Positions 48,201 to 62,203 of a stretch of 64,000 bases of DNA are shown here, piece after piece. The notes under the pieces are model-generated. The model did not search any database, was not told where the DNA came from, and saw only the letters and a program-made list of their open reading frames with translations. Each line of letters begins with the position of its first letter. Within the stretch, counting starts at the first letter, position 1. This DNA is from Pelecanus crispus. Its lineage: Eukaryota > Chordata > Aves > Pelecaniformes > Pelecanidae. The stretch spans positions 7,278,542 through 7,342,541 of the forward strand of contig NC_134661.1 in assembly GCF_030463565.1 (NCBI RefSeq). Direction: 5' to 3'. Made by a program: the position numbers and the translations under genes.

Positions 48201-50080
48201 GGCGCGTGTCTGCAGCAGAGCCCAGCAGCAGGCTGGGCTGCATCGCAGCCCCGGGAAGGACCGGGCTGCAGCAGGCTGGGCTGTGTGCCGGTGCCCTGCC
48301 CTCACTCTCTCCTCCGCTCTCCCTGCCAGGTTTGCATCTCTTTGCCATCGCCTTCACCTTGGAGGTGTCGGTGGGGAAGACCAACACTGTGATGGCTCTG
48401 AATAACTCCAACGTCCTGCTGCCCTGCACCTTCACCACCTGCATAGGCTTTCAGGACCTGATCTTCACATGGTATTTCAACTCGACAGAGATGGTGGGTG
48501 GCTCTCTGAGTTCTGCCTCTGTTTTTCTGGCAGGTCCTTTTGTACTTTTCCAGTGCAGACCAGCACTGCAGTTCTCACGGAGTTCCCTTTCTCCTCTTAC
48601 AGGATGCCCTCCCTCCGAGCGTCTCCAGCTCTGGGGGGATGGGGCTGTGCAAACAGGGTGACTCAAATACCCTGGCACATCTGTGCTTTTGGCACAAAGC
48701 TGTTCTGGATTTTCTGCTGCCCACAGGCTCTTTCCTTTTCATACATCGATCAGAAATTGGCTGTTCAGGTGCAAGGCTGCACTTTGGGCAAAATATAGTT
48801 AATTTGCTCCTCCTGCGCTTGCTCTGAAACACTAAAAGTATAGATTTGCTTCCTGCTAGGAATATTCAGCTCTTCAGTGCCACAGCAGGATGGCTGGCTT
48901 AGAGCAGGTCTGTCCTTGCAGGCTGGCCAGCCCTGGCTGGCCCTAGAGCAAAGGGCCTCTCTCTGCCCTGGGGTTCTCCCATCGTTTGCATGGTCTGTAG
49001 CGTTGCTGCAGGGCAAGTCAGACTGATGGGTTGCTTCCCCGGCAGGCTGTGGGTCAGTCCCCCTCCACAGCCATTCCTGCTTTAATGGGGTGTGCCGGGA
49101 TGCTTGGCCATGTCTATCTGTCCGTGCAGAGGTGGGGCAGGGCGCTGGCAGGAGAGCTGGAGCCTTTCCCTCACCTGGGGTTGTCGGGAGCCCAGCTGAC
49201 CCCGCGTCCTGCATCCCTGCCTCCGCAGATTTACCACGGCAAGATAAAGAGCAAAACTTCGGAGCCCGTCGTCGTTAGTCGCAACCCACGGGTCGAGTTC
49301 GTCGGCTCGACGACCGGGAAGGACAACAACATCTCCATCGTCCTGAAGAACGTGGAGTTCAGCGATGCTGGGAAGTACACCTGCCACGTCAAGAACACCA
49401 AGGAGAAGCACGCAGAGCACAACGCTACCATCTTCCTCACGGTGGTCCAGAAGAGTAAGTGCCGGCTGCGGGTCCCATGCCCTGCGAGCGGCACGGGGGC
49501 CGTGGGGATGCAGACCCGGGCTGGCCCCACCTTGGCTCACGGTTGTGGCGGTGTGCAGCACGTCCTGGCTTCTTGGAGGTAGTTGGCATCCCTGAAGGGC
49601 AAGGCTTGGCCTCGTGCCCCTCTGTGCTGTGGGCCAGCGGCTGGTGGAGGGGGTCGCTGCTTTTCTGGGGGGGCCGTGCAGCCGGGAGCTCCCTGCTCCC
49701 CTCCCGAGGCCCCTCAGCACCTTCTCTCCTGCAGTGGTGGAGGCAGACAACACTGTGACGCTCATCATCGTGGGCATTGTGGGGGGGCTTGTCGGCCTCC
49801 TCATCCTCTTCATGCTCATCAAGAGGGTTGTCCTGTTCATCATCAAGAAGACCCAGGATGGGAAGTGAGTGCGGGTGCCGGTCCCGGCACCCTTTGGCGG
49901 GTGCTGCTGTGGGGCAGGGCTGCACGGGGCTGGGGTGGTGGCGAGAGGGGCTGGGGGCTGTCAGCTGGCCGTGTGCTCTCCCCCAGGAAGGAGTGTCTCG
50001 TGAGCTCGTCGGGGAACGACAACACCGAGAACGGCCTGGCTGGCTCCAAGGCAGAACAAAAAGCACCACCAAAGGCATGA
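44289..50080 (+). CDS. SCN4B: Voltage-gated sodium channel beta-4 subunit
   Basis: An auxiliary subunit disulfide-linked to Nav alpha; its tail is known in mammals as an open-channel blocker that produces resurgent current. Coding exons: 44289-44364, 48330-48493, 49229-49454, 49735-49864, 49987-50080; phases 1, 0, 1, 2; 229 residues (human 228). The leader starts with an Ala-Pro repeat, MAPAPAPAPAPGPP, then LLAALL. Mature TLEVSVGKTN (human SLEVSVGKAT). V domain: LLPCTFTTCIGFQDL, where Cys63 matches the free cysteine in human SSCFGFEDL, then NNISIVLKNVEFSDAGKYTC and HVKN. Membrane helix about 163-183 (TVTLIIVGIVGGLVGLLI), then a basic segment LIKRVVLFIIKKTQDGKK, the region that acts as the blocker. 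Tail ECLVSSSGNDNTENGL is identical to human. The first intron is 4.0 kb. Confidence 0.98.
46380..46560 (+). promoter_or_regulatory. Candidate regulatory patch A in SCN4B intron 1
   Basis: An AT-richer block with clustered motifs: TTTATTTAGTGG, GAGACCACAGC (RUNX-like), CAATTTAGATTACG, TCATGACGTTC (CRE-like) and CAGGATTAAAAG (homeobox-like). It stands out from surrounding G-rich DNA. Function is inferred only. Confidence 0.3.
47600..47790 (+). promoter_or_regulatory. Candidate regulatory patch B in SCN4B intron 1
   Basis: The block contains GATGCTAATTACTGC (homeobox core TAATTA), GTGCAAATCGG and a perfect octamer ATTTGCAT in TTTCATTTGCATGCG, with a T/C-rich run between. It lies about 550 bases before exon 2. 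The motif density suggests a POU/homeobox-bound enhancer; this is inference. Confidence 0.35.
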
Positions 50081-51277
50081 AGCAGCGGCACCCCGAGCCC
50101 CGGCCCGCCTGGCAGCAGGGAGGCCGGGCAGGGGGATGAGCCTTTCCCTTTTGTTTTCTTTCCAAACTGCCAACGCTTGAGACATGTTTCTATTACACAC
50201 GTGCCTGCAACCTGCACTGCTTCTCAGAAAAGGCTTCGGCTGCCGTGGGGACTGGGAGGTTCTTGCAGACTCGGACTGGGACGCCACCGGGACAGAGGGA
50301 GCCGCCTGCCCGGCGCCGAGCGAAGGCAAGAGGGTGCCGGGCGGTCAGGGAAGGGGCTGGGTGCCGGGGAGCACCCCGGTCTGCAGCTGGATGGGTGCTG
50401 TGCTGCGAGCGCTGCGCTCCCGGGGGTGCGGGGTGCCGGGCGGGCGCGGGTCCCGGCGTGCCTGGGGGGTAGAGGCTGTGAGGAGCTTGGGGCGTCTTGG
50501 CTGAGTGGCGATGCTGAGCTGGGGCGGGCAGGAGCTGCCTGCCTCACGCAGAAGGTTTCTGGAGCAGAGTGAGGATGCACGAAACTTGCCGTAGAGATAG
50601 AGGTGCCTGCCTTGGCTGGATTTCTCATGGGTCCGGCACAGGAGGAAGGGAGGAAGCAGGGCTGTCACGATGGGGCTTGGCTTCAGCTCTCCTGTTAAGT
50701 ACACTTGAGAACCGCATCAGTGAAAGGCCCGTTGCTGTCAGGGCTGTCATCCCTTCCCAGCGTGGGCTGGGTGCCATGCTCCCGCGGGGCAGGCTGGCCC
50801 CGAGGTGCCTCGGTTCCTCCCGTGGCAGGGCTGGGGGGACCAGCGGCCGGGGCTGCCTGTGTCCTGGGGGCACTGCCGGCCCGCGGTGGGAGCACGGTGG
50901 GGTGAAGCTCCACGTTTCACACTCTCTTTGCCCCTGCGCAGGGCCGTCCCCCGCCCGAGGGTGGCGGGGGGCTTCTCCCCCAGCCAGCCTTCTCGGGAGG
51001 CGCTCCCTGGGGTTGTGCTGCTGCTGCTCTTGCTCCTCCTCCCCTCTTTTTAAAGCTCAGCACTCGGAGCAGCGATGCTTTCGATGCTGACTCGCCAAGG
51101 CTTAACTCGTTACGCAGATATTTTTTATATTAGACTCCAGTGGGAAAACGTCTGATTGCGTTTCCCTTTCACTCGAGGAAGACTCTGGCGCTCCATCCGC
51201 GATGCAGGGAGGGAGCACGGCAAGCCCTGGTGACGGGAGCTGGGCTCGAGCTGTGCCAGCCCGCTCCAGCGCCTGCC

Positions 51278-51445
51278 ACTGGCCCATAGGGTGACCTTGG
51301 GCAAGTCACTCTGCCTCTCCATGCCTCAGTTTCCCCATCTGTAAAATGGGGATAATAATACTGCTCTACCTCACAGGGGTTGTTGTGAGGCTTCCTTGGC
51401 TAACGTTTGTACAGTGCTTTGAGACCCTCAGATGAGGGGTGCCAC
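51278..51445 (+). mobile_element. MIR-family SINE (CORE-SINE), copy 1
   Basis: Strong match to the remembered MIR consensus: GGTGACCTTGGGCAAGTCAC, then TGCCTCAGTTTCCCCATCTG and TAAAATGGGGATAATAATAC, then CTACCTCACAGGGGTTGTTG. It ends in CAGTGCTTTGAGACCCTCAG, the amniote MIR/L3-type tail. It lies in sense orientation in the SCN4B 3' UTR. Confidence 0.9.
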
Positions 51446-52054
51446 AGAAAGCCAGAGAGTCTTTGCAAAGGGTGCCCACAGTGGGGACCCGAGCAACCCA
51501 GCTCTCTTCCTAAGGGCTGTAGCAGGACGTGAGACATGAAGGGAATGAGCTGATCCTCCAACCGAAGTTGACAACATCCTTTACAATGTGATTTGTTCCC
51601 TGTTTTTCCTTTTTTTGTGGGTGTCTGTCAGTGAAGCTGCAGAACAGACAGCTCCCCCGTCCCCACCCGAAATTGGGAATCAAAGCTGAGCCCTGACTTC
51701 CCCAGCTGTGGGGGCTTGCACGCTGGCAGAGGGGCCGGAGTGGAAGGCAGGCGAGGATTTGGTGGGCAAGGCAGACAGGGACTGGTTAGGTGCTACCTTC
51801 TCCGGAGACTGTTGTGGGAGAGGTTGGACCCCACCTGCCTGCTTGTGGGGACGGCGGTACGGAGAGCACCTTGCAGCCTTCGCCCGGGCGCGCGGCCGGC
51901 TGGCCGCACCCGGGCTGGGCTCAGGGGCACCCGCTGGAGCAGGGCCCTGCATTTCGGACGGGAGACAGGTACAGGCACCTGGCCCCAGGCAGGTTTCCTT
52001 GGCTGCTGGTTAGACGGGCACGTGGGAGTCAGGTCCCCGGGATCCCGGTCTCTG

Positions 52055-52225
52055 AGGATCCATGGGGCAAATCACTTGATTTCTCTGTGCTTCAGTTTCC
52101 CCATCTGTAAAATGGGGACGGTAAATCTGACCTACCTCACAGGAGGTGTGAGGCTCCCTGCATCGCTTTGCAAAGTGCTCTGAGGGGCGAGAGGCACTCT
52201 GTAAACGCAAAGTATTGTGATCGTA
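52055..52225 (+). mobile_element. MIR-family SINE (CORE-SINE), copy 2
   Basis: Same structure as the copy near 51.3 kb: GGGGCAAATCACTTGATTTC, then CAGTTTCCCCATCTGTAAAA and CCTACCTCACAGG. It ends TTTGCAAAGTGCTCTGAGG and CTGTAAACGCAAAGTATTG. Same orientation, about 780 bases downstream of copy 1. Confidence 0.9.
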
Positions 52226-52741
52226 CCATTGTCACGCGTGAGAGTCTGGGCAGGAAGGCGTGAGACCTCCCAGTTGCCCCAAGAGACCCCCCAGCCCGTC
52301 CTTGGAGGAGACCTCCCGTGGGAGAGGACAGTGAGGGAAGGGATTTTTTTAAAGAACTATTTTTAGCTGTCCTAACCTGTTGGCCTTTTTTAGACGGTAT
52401 CTGGACACAGTTCCACTTGCCACAGGATATGCAATGCTGTACTATGCATGGATTACTCTTCTGGCTTGATGGAAAAAGTCAACATAACCAGTTTCTGAAA
52501 TGTAACTCTCTATACGCATATGTGTGCGGGTGCTGTACGCAGCGCATGGGTCCCGGGGGAGCGGGCTGGCTTGGGAGCTTGTGCCAGCTCCTGCGGGCTC
52601 CCTGCTCTCGCACGGGCTTTGGGGGGTCTGCAGAGGCTTTCCGGGGCGTGCAGGGAGAAGGCCCTGCCGGGGGTGCGTGCTGCGACAGACACGTATGTGT
52701 ATACGCATATAGAAATACATGTAGGAGATACCTGCAGATAA

Positions 52742-52768
52742 ACACAGCATGTGCACAACATGCTGTGT
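52742..52768 (+). repeat. Inverted repeat (RNA stem-loop) near the SCN4B polyadenylation site
   Basis: ACACAGCATGT and its exact reverse complement flank a 5-base loop (GCACA), giving an 11-bp perfect stem. It lies about 57 bases before AATAAA at 52825. Confidence 0.85.
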
Positions 52769-52824
52769 GATGACTTGCAGCACATTTTGCACTGTAGAGG
52801 TGTAGTTAGCTTTGCCTTGAATGA

Positions 52825-52830
52825 AATAAA
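52825..52830 (+). terminator. SCN4B: Polyadenylation signal AATAAA, probably SCN4B
   Basis: Canonical hexamer in TGAATGAAATAAAGTTTATG, followed by a T- and GT-rich stretch (TTTATGTTTAC, then GTGTGGGTTGCTGTGG) suited to a downstream element. Confidence 0.6.
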
Positions 52831-52850
52831 GTTTATGTTTACTAGAGAAA

Positions 52851-53850
52851 CTCGCTCTAGTGTGGGTTGCTGTGGGCGTCTGTTCAGGCTTACCGTGAAC
52901 CCCCTGGGTGCACACGCTGCATTGCAAGCCCTGCGCTGGGGCAAAGCGCGGCTCGCCCACTCGAGCCCAGGGGCTGTGGGCGCCTGGAGCTGGGGAGCCA
53001 GCCTGGCGTGGGCCACGGGATGGGGCAGGAAACATCTCCGTCTGCCGGCAGGCCGGGGCTGTAGTGCCGCCTTCGGAGGGGCAGTGTTTGCGGGGTGCTT
53101 GGGGGCATTTCCCAGTGCAAAAGGTGCTCTGAGTGCAGCTGCCTGGAAAGCAGGAGCCCTCCCTGCCACGTTGCACGGGAACGGCCCTGATTTCTACTGG
53201 GGCTGAAGCTACGCTAGAAAAAGCTGATTTAAAATAATGCCTGACATCCTGGTTTGTGTACAATGATTTAAACTGACCCCATTCTGATCAGCCCGAGTGG
53301 CTGAGGTCCACGCAGCGCTTTCTTCCTTGTGCGCAGGAACAACTTGTTCACAAGAGCCAGCAAATAAACCCTGCCTTGCGCTGGGAAAGCAGCTCTGGCA
53401 TATAGCGCAGGGTATTGCGAAAAATACCCCTGCAAGCAAGTGGGACAAAGCCTTCGGAGGCTGTGTGAAAAAACAAATACTTTCTTTTAATGGGGATACT
53501 CTACAGCACAAACATCATTTCTCTCTGTATAACAGCAGCTTCGCCCCACAGGAGCCTTCCTGCCACAGCAGGGTCGGCACAGGGCAATAAATTAATCTCT
53601 CTCCGGAAGGGAGCTGGAGCCGGTCAGATGCCTTCACGGTATCGGTGGCCGTCGCTCCAAGCCGCCCTTTGCCTCCTTGGCTGGCCTCTGGTGTGCTAAA
53701 TCACAGCCTGCCAGCGAGGGCTCGGGAGGCACTGCTCACCTTCCGTGGCTTGAGATCCATTTCCCAGCTACTGCCGGAGCCGAGACAGCCAAGCGCGTAG
53801 GGACGGGGAGGGAGGCTTGGGGAGAGGGGAAGGAACTGTCCCGGCAGGTC
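52851..53850. other. Gap between convergent SCN4B and TMPRSS4
   Basis: No exon is seen. The stretch must hold the TMPRSS4 3' UTR on the minus strand, but I found no minus-strand AATAAA. AATAAA on the plus strand occurs near 53363 and 53585. Confidence 0.4.
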
Positions 53851-58313
<4,463 letters not shown>

Positions 58314-61300
58314 CTGCAAACCAGAGGGGGAAACCAGTTACCGAGCTGAAACTTCAGCCAAAAAGCAGGTGGCAGGTGGGAAGGGTGTGTAGCAGCGTGG
58401 CTAGCCGGCCCCGTGGCGATTCCCACGCCAAGCGCACGGCTAACGTGACCAGCCACCCCGGGGAGGGCAGCGGAGGAGCAGCTAAGCCTGGGCAGGCGCA
58501 GAGGCTGCCGTGTCTTTGGCTTGCTCGAGGCCCACCGGGAGGATTAGCCGGGAAACTGCCCCAACCTACAGCTGAGTTGCTTTAAAGTTGCTGGGGATGG
58601 AGGCGGCAGCCGGGGGGTGGCATGTCCTGGTGCGACAACACTCTGCTCTGCTGTCACCCGGCATCGCCGGCTGTGTTCTTCCCGTGGACACCAGCTGTGC
58701 AATTCCAGGAACTGGCTATTAATGGTGTAGAGGTACTGCCTTTAATGCACCAGAGGCTGAAGAAGTCATTATTATGAAAGAGGCACTTTCTGCTGTGCCA
58801 AGAAATCCTGAGTCAAAACACACATGCCTGCAGGGCTGTGCCACCCAGACACGTCACGACAGGGGTTATATTCTTCAGCTGGTCCAGCGTGGGGTCAGAA
58901 ACTGAGAGGCACAGCCCGAGCCCTCCCCGACAGGCTGCCAGCGCCGCGGGAGAAACCTTCCCGGCCCATGGGACCGAGTGCTCTCAGGGCGGGGAGGGAG
59001 GGCTGTGCTAGGGCACGCAGTAAACACAGCCCCGGTAGCAGGCAGTGCTGGAGCAAGGGATGAACAAGGCATCGATCCCCCTTGATCTCTTCAAAATGAT
59101 TTTCCTGTAATAGCTTCTCGTATGAGAGACGCTCAGCTGCAGCAGGAGGCGTCCCGTGAGCTGCACCAGCCTGCTGCTGCCGCCATCCTCGGTGGGCGGG
59201 TTGGTGCTGGGTGAAGATCAGAGCCCCTTCGGGGGGGCTCAGGTGGACGCTGTACGTTTCTGTTGCCCTGTTTTGCAGCCGTGCTTCTGCCACGCTGTTG
59301 AGCTGCTTCCTGGCAGCTTGCGGTTTGCAAGCGTGCTCCTGCCCTGCTGAAGCTGTGGAAAGCAGCACGCTTGCTTTTCTCTTGAACGCCCTTCCAGCCC
59401 CGAGCGAGCTCTTGGCCTTTGCTGTTGCTTCTGGACTCAACCGCGACAGGTAAGAAGAGCTTTTTTGCAGGGCCTGTACCCAGCATGAACAGAGGTAAGG
59501 AAGATAGAAATGCTGCAATAAACCCACAGATCCAGGAGCACGATGCAGGAGACTTCGGGGTTTAGAAGCCTTTTCTCCTTTGGCTGCTGAGCTCCGGGAG
59601 CAGCATGCTTTTCCCTGGGCAGCAGCGGGCTGGAGGCGATTGCATTCATCATCTCAAATGAGAGCAGAGGCCCCTGTGCAATCTCAGGGCTCGGAGGTTG
59701 GGGCTTTGAACAGCGGCGCAGCGGGACCGGGGATGCGGTAGGGCTGTAACAGGGCTGCGCTCCAGCCCGAGGCGGGCAGGAGGGAGTGGTGGAGCCCTTC
59801 CTCTCCGGGTCACTGTGGCAATGCTTAGCCATGCACAAAGACTCTACCAGCAGGATTTTACAGGTGAGTGCCAAGCAACTATTTGTGGGTTAACGCACAA
59901 AGATAGCTTGGATTTAATGTGCTGCTAGCTTAGCTGTCGCTGCCCCTCACCCAGCCCCGAAATGTTGCCTCCCCATCACGGCCCTGCTGCATGGCTTGGG
60001 CTGCCCATTTCGGCTGCTCCCCAGCCCGGGAACAAGAAGTGACCTGTGCAGGGGAGGACCAGATCCTGCCCGGTGCTGGTGGGGCTGTGGGCATGTGGCT
60101 GTGCCCCAGCATGCAGCCGTCTGGCTCTTTTAAGGAAATGCCAGAGGCCTTTCTCTGAACAGTCGGGCTTGTCTGGCACCAGTGCCGGGCATGGGCAAGT
60201 CATGGCAAGCACCGGGCCCCTGGATGGGCTCTGCACAGCCCCGCGGGTCTTTTTGGCTCCTGTGAGGACACTGCAGTGCTACCAGGGGATCCCAGCTGCA
60301 GATCAGCTACCGGGGGCATGGAGCCCGGTGGCAGGGAGTCAGGGAGCTGCTGGGAGCAGGAGGGCAGGGTGGGAAGGGGAGCTGTCTCCTGGACTTCCCA
60401 TCTCAGCTGCCCTTCCCGAGCCGCTTCTCTGCGGTGCCCTGCGCCTGCAGGAGCCCTGGGAGTTTTGTAACGCCAGCTCGGCTTGCTCCCAAACGCCTCC
60501 CACGTCCTGCAGCGCAGCCAGCCGAGGGCACGTGGGGCCGGTCCTTCCTCATGCTGACCTCTTGTGTCACCGTGGGCCCGGACCGGGCATGACCCGGATA
60601 ATGGGATCCTAACGGTTCCCTGCGGGAACGGTCCCAGGGCCCATGGCTCCTCCGGGCAGCGCGGCACGGCCGGGGCTCTGCGGCTGAGGGGCACCGCAGC
60701 TGCCCCTGCCTGCCCACAGCCTGCCCGTACGTGTCCCCGTCGTGTCGCCCGGTGTCGGGCTCCTTTCTGACAACCCTGTGCAGCTCTGGTGTGGACGCAG
60801 GTGGGAGGGATGGTGCTGTGGTGCTGGCCGTCTTCCCACACAGAGCAGGTATTGCCCATTGTTGGGTTTTGTTTTTTTTTCTCATTTTCTTCAGTCCATG
60901 AACCTTCTCCGTTTCAAACAGATTGACAGCTTGGAGCTGCGTCGGGGGCTGCCTCTCCATAACTGCCCACTTGCTCTCAAAACCACACCACAAGCAAGAG
61001 CTGCAGTGGTTAAATCCAAAGCAAGGTGAGAGCTGTGCCAGCTCCGATGTGGAGTTGAAGCACATGATTTCCTGGAGAACTCAAGGCTACCGTAACTAAT
61101 TGAGCTCCTTTGCTGTGTTCTCTGGAAACACGTTAACGCTGCTATGGCCACTCTGCACTCCCGCTGTGCAAACGCCAGCGCACGAGCCATGGACTCCCGA
61201 TGAACTTCCGCACCCGTGCCATCTGAGCAGGCTTGGGCAGCTGGGGTGCAGTCGGACTCCTGCCGGTCGCCCTCCGCAGCGTGCGGCTGAAAGGCTCCGT

Positions 61301-62170
61301 GGCGCACTGAGTACCTGCGCCAGCTGCTCCGGAGTGAGGGAAGGTGGGATGGGATGTTCCTATGCGAAACCCAGCTTCAGAGGGCGCAGGGAGCTCAGAT
61401 CCGGAGCTCGCTCCTTGGCTGCAGGGGATTTCACCCATGGGCGCATGTAGCCTTTGCTGCTGTGCAGGGGGACGAGTTCGCCACCCCGGAGGGGATGGTG
61501 TCCCCGTGTATCACTGGCGCAGGGTTTTGCCGTGCCCAGCGAGCTGGGCCCATACGTGACTGCCCTCTGTTAAGGAAACCTTTTCCTCCTAGGGAGGGAC
61601 TGCATGCCAGGCTGGGGTTTGGTGGCCATGGCTTTGCTTGCAAAGGGCGCTGCGGGAAGCTGAGCCGAGCGCGTCCCTTGTGCTGAGCAGGGGGACCGGC
61701 AGCTGCCCAGTGGGAGCTGCGCTGGGGGCAGGGACGCCGGGCTCTTGCCCAGATTGCCTAAGAACCGGCCCCTTCTTGCGGGGGGAGAAGACGCTCAAGG
61801 AGGGCACGCTCCCCTCGGCGAGCAGACTTGCAAGACACACATACTTTTCTGCTTCCCGGTCTGGGAGAGGGCCAAGGCAAGCCACAGAGAAATGTTGGAG
61901 GATAGCCGAGCACCGTATCCAACAGCCACGGTGGGGTGTTGAGAGAGACAGGTAAAATCATTCCCTGCCTGGACACTGCAGGGGACCAGGGCCAGGGAGC
62001 AGCAGCTCTTCCGAGCCTTGGGCCAGCAAACCGCTCCTGGCAGAGCTGGGCTGCGAGTGCAGCCAGCGGCGCGGCGCGCGGGGTGCCGGCTGCCCGCTCC
62101 CGGGGCGAGGGGCTGGGGGCTGACGTGCAGGGAGGGCGCAGAGCGGTGGGCAAAGCTATCGGTAACTCAC
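58314..62170. other. TMPRSS4 first intron or upstream DNA
   Basis: No coding exon is accepted on either strand. AATAAA occurs on the plus strand near 59517. I looked for the small membrane protein SMIM35, which lies antisense near TMPRSS4 in human, and did not find it. Confidence 0.4.
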
Positions 62171-62203
62171 CATGTTCGTCCGGCTCTGAACGTGGTCTTC
62201 TGC
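62171..62203 (-). CDS. TMPRSS4: Candidate TMPRSS4 first coding exon (start codon only)
   Basis: On the minus strand an acceptor-like CGTTTCTGCAG is followed by 33 bases that end in AACATG, then a strong donor GTGAGT. Splicing this ATG in phase 0 to the exon at 58313 gives M-DLASERLNGR. That parallels human MLQ-DPDSDQPLNSL, where the start codon also lies in a tiny coding part of an early exon. The exon is also open upstream of the ATG (AEDHVQSRTN), so a longer N-terminus is possible. The intron would be 3.9 kb. Confidence 0.4.

Larger units (their letters stand above)
50081..52850 (+). other. SCN4B: Probable SCN4B 3' UTR
   Basis: No further exon is seen after the SCN4B stop. AATAAA at 52825-52830 in an AT-rich setting is the best end, giving a 3' UTR of about 2.75 kb, in keeping with the long mammalian one. 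It contains two MIR copies and an 11-bp stem-loop. Confidence 0.55.

Noticed and set aside
59450-59497. Possible plus-strand mini-exon (acceptor TTTTTTGCAG, donor GTAAGG)
   Set aside because: Splice-like strings only; the preceding GTAAGA donor would leave an intron of about 20 bases, and no protein family fits.
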